In this document: positions 1-5,604 of the stretch, one piece after another | Position numbering within the stretch: the first letter of the stretch is position 1 | Layout of the letters: each line of letters starts with the position of its first letter | Assembly: GCA_019237175.1 (NCBI GenBank) | Contig: JAFAHP010000681.1 | Location: 1 to 6,699, forward strand | Direction of reading: 5' to 3' | Source: Alphaproteobacteria bacterium | GTDB taxonomy: Bacteria > Pseudomonadota > Alphaproteobacteria > ATCC43930 > CGMCC-115725 | DNA: 6,699 nt | Translations under genes and position numbers: made by a program | The notes under the pieces: model-generated | Told to the model about the DNA's origin: nothing | Seen by the model: the letters and a program-made list of their open reading frames with translations, nothing else | Databases searched by the model: none

Positions 1-1163
1 ATGCGGTGCGCGGCAATGCGTCCGCCGATGTCGGTCGCCTGGTTGGCGGCTTGACGGGCGCGACCTTGCAGTGATGCGAGGCCGACCCGGTGATCGAGCC
101 ACGGCTGAGCGAGCACGATATGACTGATGGCACCGCTTTGATCGGCGATCGTCCCGATCCGCACCCCGCCGTCTATGACGCGCCACCCTAAATCAATGCC
201 GCACGCAGCGTTGCTGGCAGCTCGCTGGGGCTCGGCGATTTCGCACGAGAACGTTGCGGTCCAGCGCCAGTCCCAGGGGTTGCCGCGGATCGCGCGCCCG
301 GCAAACATATTAGACCATTCGCGGATCTCCGCGGGGATCGGTGGTGCGAGCCGGCGGCGATGGATCGCAACGCTCTTGATCAGAGCGCCCGGCGGAAATT
401 CACGGTTCAGAATGATCGGCCAGCGCGCCATTTTGCGGGTGCCACGTCCACGAGAATAGATGGTGGCCACGAGCAGCCGCAGGCGGTCGCGGCGCGGTAT
501 ATCACCGGGCCGGTCGCGGCCCGACCGACCGGCGCGCCGTTGCAACAGCCGATGACCTGCCGGCATCGGCTCGATGCAGAGCTGAGCATGCCCGTTGCTC
601 AACAGGTCAAGAGCCAAAATCCCGTGTATGATCTGGTTGGTCAGTCGGCCCCCGCCATTCGCGATTTGCTCGCGCAGCCGGCCGCCCGGCTCGAGCCGAC
701 CGAGTGCCACCTCAAAGGCCGCGCAGACCGCGTTTGAGTTACCCCACCATAGGTTGCTGCCGCGGCGGGCATCGGCCACGGCTGCATAACGCGCGTCGGC
801 CAGGCTCTTGAGCCGGGCGCTGCATTCCCTGCGCCGCGCAGCGATCTGCGGCTTGAGTTGGAGCCACAGATCATGGCGTCGAGTCCGCAGCACAGCCACC
901 TCTTGCCGCCACTGATCGGGGTCGCTGCCGAGAGGCGGGCGCCGCGGGAGCGCGGTCAGCGCGGCGAGCACCCGGTCGAATTCGTCCCATAGAGCTGCCA
1001 GCGCCGGCTCGCCATCGACCAGCGCCTCGCGCTCGGCGGCGCGACGGGCGGTCTCGATGCGGACGAGCTGGTTCCACAATGTGACCTGCAGCACCATCTC
1101 TTGCTCGCACTCCTCGTCCCAATCCAGGGGCGGGAGTAGGCCGTATTGCCAGGCGGTAATCAT
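1..1163 (-). CDS. Cas12m/TnpB-like RuvC protein, 3' end cut by window
   Basis: 387 codons are open from ATG at 1163 to the window edge. The start follows a GGAAG ribosome site with 7-nt spacing and lies 12 nt after the helicase stop. Residues 1-200 are mostly helical: a YGLLPP motif at 7-12, then LWNQLVRIE (29-37) followed by Arg/Glu-rich helices, and SNLWWGNSNAV near 136-146. A strand-rich stretch follows (WPIILNREFPPGALIK 248-263, then WTATFSCEI from W301), leading into GIDLGWR at 322-328. That is a RuvC-I motif with its Asp (D324) intact. This order (helical lobe, wedge-like strands with W-P and P-A/G-x-IK, RuvC-I ending LGWR) matches Cas12m effectors as I remember them; classical TnpB has a much shorter N-terminus before RuvC-I. 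RuvC-II, RuvC-III and the zinc ribbon would lie beyond the edge, so activity cannot be judged. Known Cas12m proteins bind DNA under crRNA guidance. Alternatives are an enlarged TnpB derivative or another virus-encoded Cas12 subtype. The assignment rests on memory, not on a search. Confidence 0.7.
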   Translation of the reverse strand, partial: MITAWQYGLLPPLDWDEECEQEMVLQVTLWNQLVRIETARRAAEREALVDGEPALAALWDEFDRVLAALTALPRRPPLGSDPDQWRQEVAVLRTRRHDLWLQLKPQIAARRRECSARLKSLADARYAAVADARRGSNLWWGNSNAVCAAFEVALGRLEPGGRLREQIANGGGRLTNQIIHGILALDLLSNGHAQLCIEPMPAGHRLLQRRAGRSGRDRPGDIPRRDRLRLLVATIYSRGRGTRKMARWPIILNREFPPGALIKSVAIHRRRLAPPIPAEIREWSNMFAGRAIRGNPWDWRWTATFSCEIAEPQRAASNAACGIDLGWRVIDGGVRIGTIADQSGAISHIVLAQPWLDHRVGLASLQGRARQAANQATDIGGRIAAHR

Positions 1164-1175
1164 CGTGGCGCTTCC

Positions 1176-2657
1176 CTAGACGCCGAGGTCGGGCTGCGAC
1201 CTGGTCAGCTGGACCCCAAGAAATCCGCGCTGATGGTTGCCGCGCCAGGGCTGAATGCCGAGTTCGTCGAGCTGCCCGAGCCGCTGGGAAAACACATTGA
1301 TCGTCGGCGGATAACGCTCGCCGATCCTCTCGGCCCAAGCTCGGAAGCTCTTGTACAGGTCATCGGTGACGGCTTTGTAGTCTTTGCCAAATAAACAACA
1401 GCTGTCGAGCCAGCGCTTGATCATGTCCTCGGCCTCGAAATATTCGTCCGTGGCTTCCTTGATCGCGGCCGGTGCGCGCTCGACACTCAGATTTTTGCCG
1501 TCTTTGATGCGTTTCATTTCGCCGATTAGCGCCCATTTGAAAATGCCTGGCAATTCGGCTGCCAGCTTGTCGACCAGATCCTTGTCGAGCACTGGCTGAC
1601 GATGGCGGAACGGCAAGACCCGGAAGCGGGTGCGCATGCCGTCGTCACCGGCTCGCATGCGCGGCCGATGATTGCCACCGAGACCAAGCTTGCATACGGG
1701 AGTGAACTGCACTGGGTCCTGGCGCATCCGGTTGGCGCGGAGCTGTTCGCCGCCGGCTATCTGTTTCAATAGGGAATCGTTCCACCGCTTGCCTTCCGGT
1801 GTTTCGGGGGCAATGACCAGCCGCGGGCCGTCGAGGTCCATGACCTCGGTCAGGTGGCGCTGACCATCGCTCTGCACAAACATATCGACGGCGGCGTGGA
1901 TCGCATAATCGCCGAGGAGCTTGAGCAGCATCGTCAGAAACACGGTCTTGCCGGTCCGGCTCTTGCCGTAGAGGAAAAATATCGCGTGCTCGCTGACGTC
2001 ACCGGTCAAGCAATACCCGGCCAGGCGCTGTAGATAGTCGATCATCTCGACATCGCCGCCGGTCGCCTCGTCGAGAAATTGCAACCAGCGTGGGCACTCC
2101 ATCTCCGGCGACGGCGCGGCACCGGCCAACCGGGTCAGCAAACGCGAGCGCATCGGCGGCGCGAGAAACCCGGTTTTGAGAAAGAGCAGGCCTTGGGGCG
2201 TGTTGATCTCCCAGGCGCCTTCGTTATCGAGATTGCCCTCGTAGCGGGCGTGCCGCTCGTTCGAGGACGCAAAATCGATTGCTGCGCTGACCGAGCCCTT
2301 GCGGCAGATCTGCCGGGCCAGCCGCTTGTCCCGCGCCATAGCGGCAATCCGGCGGGCGATTACCTGCGCCCGTTGGCGCACGAGATAATCCCCTTGGCGG
2401 TTGTCCCACCGTGCTCCATCCCAGCGATACCACTGGCGGATCGGCCAGGCGCATATCCAATCGTCGCCGAGGTCCTTGCTCAGCTCTTCTGAAAGCATGT
2501 CCTCCGAGCCAAATGGCGGCTCCGGGGTCGGCCCCGAACCGCCCGGCGGTGCGCCCGGCGGCCCCCCACCCCCATTCCCATCATCGGGGTTACGCTCGGG
2601 CTGCGGATTTCGCGCCTCTCGAAAAAAATGCAAATCGACAACTTTTTCATCGCTCAT
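1176..2657 (-). CDS. D5/P4-family SF3 replicative helicase
   Basis: 493 aa. Probable ATP-driven helicase of the phage/plasmid primase C-terminal (P4 alpha / D5) family, acting at the element's replication origin. Visible motifs are Walker A GKSRTGKT (231-238), a Walker B-like strand RLVIAPE (279-285), SF3 motif C around N329 in GLGGNHRP, and an arginine-rich segment ending RFRVLPF (344-350). The D5_N-like region lies before Walker A, and the last ~90 residues look like a winged-helix DNA-binding tail. Residues 27-50 are a Gly/Pro-rich linker. No primase active site is present; that role probably belongs to the upstream Toprim gene. The frame is open back to an ATG at 2750, but the 2657 start is preferred: MSDEKVVDLHF looks like a genuine N-terminus, it has GAGAGGGG upstream, and it overlaps the Toprim stop by 11 nt, which suggests translational coupling. 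The next gene starts 12 nt after its stop. Confidence 0.9.
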   Translation of the reverse strand: MSDEKVVDLHFFREARNPQPERNPDDGNGGGGPPGAPPGGSGPTPEPPFGSEDMLSEELSKDLGDDWICAWPIRQWYRWDGARWDNRQGDYLVRQRAQVIARRIAAMARDKRLARQICRKGSVSAAIDFASSNERHARYEGNLDNEGAWEINTPQGLLFLKTGFLAPPMRSRLLTRLAGAAPSPEMECPRWLQFLDEATGGDVEMIDYLQRLAGYCLTGDVSEHAIFFLYGKSRTGKTVFLTMLLKLLGDYAIHAAVDMFVQSDGQRHLTEVMDLDGPRLVIAPETPEGKRWNDSLLKQIAGGEQLRANRMRQDPVQFTPVCKLGLGGNHRPRMRAGDDGMRTRFRVLPFRHRQPVLDKDLVDKLAAELPGIFKWALIGEMKRIKDGKNLSVERAPAAIKEATDEYFEAEDMIKRWLDSCCLFGKDYKAVTDDLYKSFRAWAERIGERYPPTINVFSQRLGQLDELGIQPWRGNHQRGFLGVQLTRSQPDLGV

Positions 2658-3699
2658 GCGGCGGTTGCCCCTCTCGCCAGCACACGTATTCGTTGTAATC
2701 TTTGAAACGCCCATTGCGCGGCGCGACAAACACGCGACGGCCCTCGCCATCGCGCCAGCGGGCGATCACCCGCTCAAGCACCCGGGTCGCAGCCGAGCCC
2801 TGCGGATCGCTCTGCAGCAGTAGGTAGATCCGGCCCAGCTCGACCGGCAGCTCGATATGCAGCATCGCCGAGAGCGACACCGCGCAGGCGCCGCGCGCCC
2901 GCGGATGATCCTGGATAAATGACAACAGATCCTCGATCCCCTCGCTGAGCACGCAGGCCTCGCCGGGCTGCTCGGGCATCCACACCCGGCGCCCGGCGCC
3001 GCGCCACAGGCGGATGTAGCCGCCGCGGTACTGACCGAGCGAGGCTTTGGCATGGTGCAACGGCGCCTTCGCCGCGACCGGGCCGTCCTCGCAGGCGAGA
3101 TTGCGGGGAGCGAGCCAGGTGCGATGCACCGCGATCGGCTTGCCGGTGCGACCATGACCGATCAGCGCGACCATCGCCGGCCAATGCTGCCGGCTCTCGC
3201 TGTTCCACAGGCTGGGGTGATATCGCAATGCCGCGGGGAAGCGCCCCATGCGGTCGAGACGGATTGCCCGGCCAGCGAGATAGGTGACCACCGGATCGCC
3301 GGCTACCAGCGGTCGGGCTGCATACCAGATGGCGAGCGCTGCGCGCCGGTTGCGCTCGGGGTCGGTGCTCGGCGCTGCGTTGGCTATCCGCGGCTCGGCG
3401 GCGCGCTCGGGCATGCCGAGCCATGCCCGACCCCAATCGATTGCCTGCCGCAGATCGCCCTGGCAATAGCGGTGCGCCACCAGGTCGAGCGCATCGCCTC
3501 GCTCGTCCGACGAAAAATCGTAGTAGTGACCGTGGTAGCGACCGCCGAGATTGATCGCCAGCGACTGGCCGGGCTCGCCGGCCAACGAGCCGACCCGCCA
3601 CAGCTGACCTTCGCGGTGTCCATCGGGGAAGAGTTCAGGCGCTAGTGTCGCGATGCGGCCCGCCAGACGCTCGGCGATCTCAGCCGCCTCACCCTTCAT
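2647..3699 (-). CDS. Toprim-domain primase-like protein
   Basis: 350 aa. Likely makes primers for replication with the downstream SF3 helicase. The N-terminal part (about 32-77) has the WRVGSLAGEPGQSLAINL ... HYYDFSSDERGDALDLVAH pattern of phage and plasmid primases, but I see no Cys4/CHC2 zinc finger ahead of it. The C-terminal Toprim fold shows the glutamate motif VLSEGIEDLLSF (250-261, E253) and a degenerate acidic motif LLLQSDPQGSAA (293-304, D298), where many relatives have DxD or NDxD. A trailing FKDYNEYV (332-339) corresponds to the DxND-like end of this family. The start at 3699 has only a weak ribosome site, but the N-terminus fits the family. It sits 45 nt downstream of the 74-aa gene, and its stop overlaps the helicase start. 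Whether it still catalyses primer synthesis with one acidic residue missing is uncertain. Confidence 0.85.
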   Translation of the reverse strand: MKGEAAEIAERLAGRIATLAPELFPDGHREGQLWRVGSLAGEPGQSLAINLGGRYHGHYYDFSSDERGDALDLVAHRYCQGDLRQAIDWGRAWLGMPERAAEPRIANAAPSTDPERNRRAALAIWYAARPLVAGDPVVTYLAGRAIRLDRMGRFPAALRYHPSLWNSESRQHWPAMVALIGHGRTGKPIAVHRTWLAPRNLACEDGPVAAKAPLHHAKASLGQYRGGYIRLWRGAGRRVWMPEQPGEACVLSEGIEDLLSFIQDHPRARGACAVSLSAMLHIELPVELGRIYLLLQSDPQGSAATRVLERVIARWRDGEGRRVFVAPRNGRFKDYNEYVCWREGQPPHER

Positions 3700-3744
3700 T
3701 TCGGCTTTGTCCGCGGTTCGGTGGGCGCGGGGAGGTCGGGCTGC

Positions 3745-3969
3745 TTAATGTCTGATCGAGGGCCGCGCTGGACGGTGGTGCCGCTCGGTCGGGGATGCCC
3801 GAGGTCGCGCCCGATGCGCAACTCGTGCGGGCTCGGCCGTGGCCGGCGACGGGTCGGTAGGGTTCGGGTCATAGATTCCCGCTCTGTTCGCGCAATTGAG
3901 GACTTTATCGAGAACTTCGCCGATCGATCGCCAGTGGCTCACCGCGCGGCGACCGGCATGTTGAGGCAT
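3745..3969 (-). CDS. small hypothetical protein, first gene of the leftward operon
   Basis: 74 aa, family not recognised. The ATG at 3969 has a near-perfect ribosome site (AAGGAGGT, 3977-3984) with 7-nt spacing, so it is chosen over the in-frame ATG at 4005, which has no such site. Residues 1-30 could form a helix (SHWRSIGEVLDKVLNCAN); the rest is rich in Pro, Arg and Ala and probably disordered and basic. It is the promoter-proximal gene of the replication operon, 45 nt ahead of the Toprim gene. A small DNA-binding or replication-accessory protein would fit that place, but nothing in the sequence shows it. The strong translation signal is the main reason to believe it is expressed. Confidence 0.6.
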   Translation of the reverse strand: MPQHAGRRAVSHWRSIGEVLDKVLNCANRAGIYDPNPTDPSPATAEPARVAHRARPRASPTERHHRPARPSIRH

Positions 3970-3976
3970 CAGACCG

Positions 3977-3984
3977 ACCTCCTT
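3977..3984 (-). promoter_or_regulatory. strong Shine-Dalgarno site of the leftward operon
   Basis: AAGGAGGT on the minus strand, 7 nt before the ATG at 3969. It is the strongest ribosome site in the window and decides the start of the 74-aa gene. Confidence 0.7.
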
Positions 3985-4013
3985 CGTGTCGCTCGCGATC
4001 CGCACCCGCTAAT

Positions 4014-4040
4014 ACGGTAATACCCGTATCCTCCGATACG
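4014..4040. promoter_or_regulatory. paired inverted repeats, candidate operator or leader hairpins
   Basis: Two adjacent dyads lie between the proposed leftward promoter and the first gene of the operon. CGTATC (4025-4030) and GATACG (4035-4040) are perfect 6-bp arms around a 4-nt centre. ACGGTA (4014-4019) faces TACC-CGT (4021-4027) with one bulged base, sharing CGT with the first dyad. This position suits an operator for the neighbouring XRE-type repressor, or an mRNA leader structure. The assignment to either is an inference. Confidence 0.4.
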
Positions 4041-4059
4041 CTATCAGGTCAACACGCCA

Positions 4060-4089
4060 ATTTTAACTTTGAAAAAAAATGGTGGACAA
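4060..4089 (-). promoter_or_regulatory. putative leftward promoter of the replication operon
   Basis: Read on the minus strand: TTGTCC (4084-4089) as -35, an 18-bp spacer containing a run of eight A/T pairs, and TAAAAT (4060-4065) as -10, one mismatch from consensus. It would give a leader of roughly 85 nt before the ATG at 3969 and transcribe the 74-aa, Toprim, helicase and Cas12m-like genes. Sigma-70 consensus matching in a high-GC host is only suggestive. Confidence 0.4.
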
Positions 4090-4133
4090 CTCGTAGTATA
4101 AAATTTGCGAAATCTGTGCTAAACCGGTGGACA
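4081..4133 (+). repeat. direct repeat GGTGGACA, two copies
   Basis: GGTGGACA occurs at 4081-4088 and again at 4126-4133, 45 bp apart, in the divergent region. The first copy overlaps the proposed leftward -35 box; the second lies just before the XRE-type gene start. The interval is AT-rich and holds TATAAAAT at 4097-4104. Candidates are regulator binding sites controlling both directions, or part of a replication origin. Two short copies cannot decide between these. Confidence 0.35.
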
Positions 4134-4143
4134 GTTTTGTGGA

Positions 4144-4575
4144 ATGCCGATGCCCTGGTCAGCCGAACAATTGCGTGATCGTGTCAAAACCCGCGCCGTC
4201 GAACTCGGGCGCTCGGTCCGCTCGCTGTTGGGCGACGCCGGTCTGCCGCTCGATCTGCTGCACAAGCGCACCGTTGCCGGACACCGCATCGACACCCTCG
4301 AACGGCTCGCAAAGGCGTGCGACTGGACCCTGTTACAACTTTTAGGTTTTGAAGACGTGAGCGTGCGGATCAACCCGGAAATCGCCGCACAGGCTTACCG
4401 GATCACCGAGCAGGGGTTAGCGCGGGTGCCCGATGCCGAGGAACTTTGGCTCGTGGTGTTTTGCGAAATGTATAACGAGTTAGCCGCCGCCCGCCTGGAA
4501 GGCGTGACCATAGACGAGCCGACAGCCGCGCGGCTCGTCGCCGGGCGTTACGGGCGTCCGGGCCAGCGACAATAA
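4144..4575 (+). CDS. XRE-type HTH regulator (putative element repressor)
   Basis: 143 aa. Residues ~9-67 fit a lambda repressor-like (XRE) helix-turn-helix: LRDRVKTRAVELGRSVRSLL, a short turn, then a region ending RIDTLERLAKACDWTLLQLLGF, the usual end of this fold. The remaining ~75 residues are helical, with no S24 peptidase residues recognised, so SOS self-cleavage is not suggested. It is divergent from the replication operon and separated by 174 bp of AT-rich DNA with dyads, the classic layout of a repressor controlling an early operon. The start could be ATG 4144 or the in-frame ATG 4150, which has GGA 6 nt upstream; neither has a strong ribosome site, and a near-leaderless transcript is possible. 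Its last 173 bp are overlapped antisense by the membrane protein gene. Confidence 0.8.
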   Translation: MPMPWSAEQLRDRVKTRAVELGRSVRSLLGDAGLPLDLLHKRTVAGHRIDTLERLAKACDWTLLQLLGFEDVSVRINPEIAAQAYRITEQGLARVPDAEELWLVVFCEMYNELAAARLEGVTIDEPTAARLVAGRYGRPGQRQ

Positions 4576-4933
4576 ATCCGATAACGATCAGGCGTCCCAT
4601 CACGAAATAGATCGCCGCCGGCACAAACGGCGCCATGATAAGAGCGCCAAGCGTGACAGCCGTTGGCAGCACCGCACCGCCGATCGCGGCATCCCGCCCC
4701 AACAGCCATTTCGCGAGGCAGGCGACCGCGCAGAGCACGATCACTTGGCCATGCACTTGCTCGGGCGGCAACATCGATCCCAGCCGATCGGCTACTACCC
4801 ATCCAGCCACACTGACCGCAACCCCGAGGCCGCCGCAAATCACACCGTCAAACCAGCGTGGCGCCAGCGGATGGGCAGCCCGCCAGCCTGACTTGCCGAG
4901 CCCGGGCAATGGGCGATTCGCGCCGTCATCCAT
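4403..4933 (-). CDS. small multi-pass membrane protein
   Basis: 176 aa, family not recognised. Hydrophobic segments lie at about residues 28-48, 62-78, 81-103 and 104-124, so three to four membrane spans are likely in the inner membrane. A strongly basic tail (~126-176) follows that should stay in the cytoplasm. The ATG at 4933 has a purine-rich GGGGGAG ribosome site about 8 nt upstream, which supports it as a real gene. The basic tail is encoded on the strand opposite the end of the XRE-type gene (overlap 4403-4575), so the tail may have arisen by read-through after loss of an earlier stop. Possible roles such as superinfection exclusion or lysis would be guesses. It is divergent from the small genes that start at 5117. 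Confidence 0.65.
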   Translation of the reverse strand: MDDGANRPLPGLGKSGWRAAHPLAPRWFDGVICGGLGVAVSVAGWVVADRLGSMLPPEQVHGQVIVLCAVACLAKWLLGRDAAIGGAVLPTAVTLGALIMAPFVPAAIYFVMGRLIVIGFIVAGPDARNARRRAARLSARLWSRLPGGRRLTRYTFRKTPRAKVPRHRAPALTPAR

Positions 4934-5116
4934 ACCGCTTTCTCCCCCGCTCCCAACCCTTATACATCCTGATCATCGTCCCCCGACCGTCAAAAAAGCG
5001 TCAGCAACAGTGTGTGACACCCAATTTTGGACGATCCGTCGTTATCGAAAAAGCGATTGCACAACGCTGCGTCATGCCGCAAAGTGAGGCAAAACGACAA
5101 ACACGGGAGGAGCCCG
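4934..5116. promoter_or_regulatory. divergent intergenic region
   Basis: 183 bp between the leftward membrane gene and the rightward small genes, with more A/T runs than its flanks. It must hold both promoters, but I find no convincing -35/-10 pair: leftward, TTGACG (4988-4993) and TATAAG (4959-4964) are 23 bp apart, too far. A short dyad GTGT-GTG-ACAC is at 5010-5020. Confidence 0.4.
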
Positions 5117-5314
5117 ATGCCGCTGCTGCCCCATCGCGCCGATTACGCGACCAAGAGCTTAGAGGCCGAGGACGAACTGGTCCGCGCGCTCTACGCTGTG
5201 GCTCATGCGCTGCTGCGCATCGCCGACCGGATCGACCGGCGGCCGGGCGAGCCGACGCTTGAAGACGAGCTGGGGCCCACGACGTTTCGGAGCCAGGGCC
5301 GTGCACCGCGCTGA
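5117..5314 (+). CDS. small hypothetical protein (65 aa)
   Basis: 65 aa, unrecognised. The ATG at 5117 is preceded by GGGAGGAG with good spacing (6 nt from GGAGG), so it is preferred to the upstream in-frame ATG at 5027. Residues ~13-42 (LEAEDELVRALYAVAHALLRIADRIDRR region) should form a long amphipathic helix, possibly for oligomerisation; the C-terminus is polar and basic. There is no membrane span and no Cys. It is first in a run of three tiny genes and overlaps the next one by 14 nt, implying a shared transcript and coupled translation. Confidence 0.6.
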   Translation: MPLLPHRADYATKSLEAEDELVRALYAVAHALLRIADRIDRRPGEPTLEDELGPTTFRSQGRAPR

Positions 5315-5420
5315 CGATCTCGAGCCGCAACCGCTGCCGCTTGCAGCGCTAATCATCGCTACCCTCGCGCTCGGCTTGTGGGTCATGCTGGTGCGCTCGG
5401 CGCTGTGGATCGCATCGTAA
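5301..5420 (+). CDS. single-span membrane peptide (39 aa)
   Basis: 39 aa starting at GTG 5301, with GGAG (5289-5292) 8 nt upstream inside the previous gene. A short acidic N-terminus is followed by one hydrophobic span (about 13-32, PLAALIIATLALGLWVMLV) and a short tail. The overlap with the 65-aa gene suggests translational coupling. Such peptides are common in phages and plasmids but too short to classify. Confidence 0.5.
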   Translation: MHRADDLEPQPLPLAALIIATLALGLWVMLVRSALWIAS

Positions 5421-5424
5421 ACCG

Positions 5425-5538
5425 ATGAGTTTCCAGGCAGTTATCGCGGTGTACATCCTGGTGCAGCTGGCGATCACAATCGTCGGCTTTGGCTGGGTCA
5501 TCGCCGAGCTGCACCGCATCCGCAAGCGGCTCGACTAG
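5425..5538 (+). CDS. single-span membrane peptide (37 aa)
   Basis: 37 aa from ATG 5425, only 4 nt after the preceding stop. One hydrophobic span (about 4-26, ending GFGWVIAEL) is followed by a basic tail, HRIRKRLD. By the positive-inside rule the C-terminus should be cytoplasmic. It has no strong ribosome site of its own, so translation probably depends on coupling to the upstream peptide gene. Family not recognised. Confidence 0.5.
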   Translation: MSFQAVIAVYILVQLAITIVGFGWVIAELHRIRKRLD

Positions 5539-5546
5539 CGCCGAGC

Positions 5547-5591
5547 TTTGCGCGTAGTTGAAATCATGGGTCGTGCCCATTAATTTTGCGC
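5547..5591. repeat. hairpin flanked by TTTGCGC direct repeats
   Basis: TTTGCGC at 5547-5553 and 5585-5591 flanks a perfect inverted repeat, ATGGG (5566-5570) and CCCAT (5576-5580), with a 5-nt loop. It sits between the membrane peptide genes and the HTH gene, just before that gene's ribosome site. It could be a regulator or excisionase site, or a weak attenuating hairpin; the lack of a T-run on the plus strand argues against a full terminator. Confidence 0.3.
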
Positions 5592-5604
5592 TGGAGGACA
5601 AACG

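Noticed and set aside
175..459. Plus-strand open frames at the left end (also 360-737 and 595-789)
   Set aside because: They lie opposite the continuous minus-strand Cas12m-like frame, have no ribosome sites and show Arg/Pro-rich shadow composition.
1..1163. Reading the truncated RuvC protein as a terminase large subunit or a plain IS605 TnpB
   Set aside because: No terminase ATPase (Walker) region precedes the RuvC motif, and the ~320 residues before RuvC-I are much longer than in typical TnpB; the motif order fits Cas12m better. Not fully excluded without the C-terminus.
871..1338. Minus-strand frame of 155 codons spanning the helicase/Cas12-like junction
   Set aside because: It overlaps two better-supported genes in another frame and has shadow-like Arg/Ala composition.
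2658..2750. 31-residue N-terminal extension of the helicase from ATG 2750
   Set aside because: It would overlap the Toprim gene by about 100 nt; the ATG at 2657 has a ribosome site and the natural-looking N-terminus.
3052..3645. 197-codon plus-strand frame opposite the Toprim gene
   Set aside because: It is antisense to a gene with clear Toprim and primase motifs; there is no ribosome site and no recognisable domain.
3721..4020. 99-codon plus-strand frame in the leader region of the leftward operon
   Set aside because: It covers the strong minus-strand ribosome site and the 74-aa gene; composition and lack of signals suggest a shadow.
4959..4993. Leftward promoter TTGACG / TATAAG for the membrane protein gene
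   Set aside because: The spacer is 23 bp, too long for a normal sigma-70 promoter.
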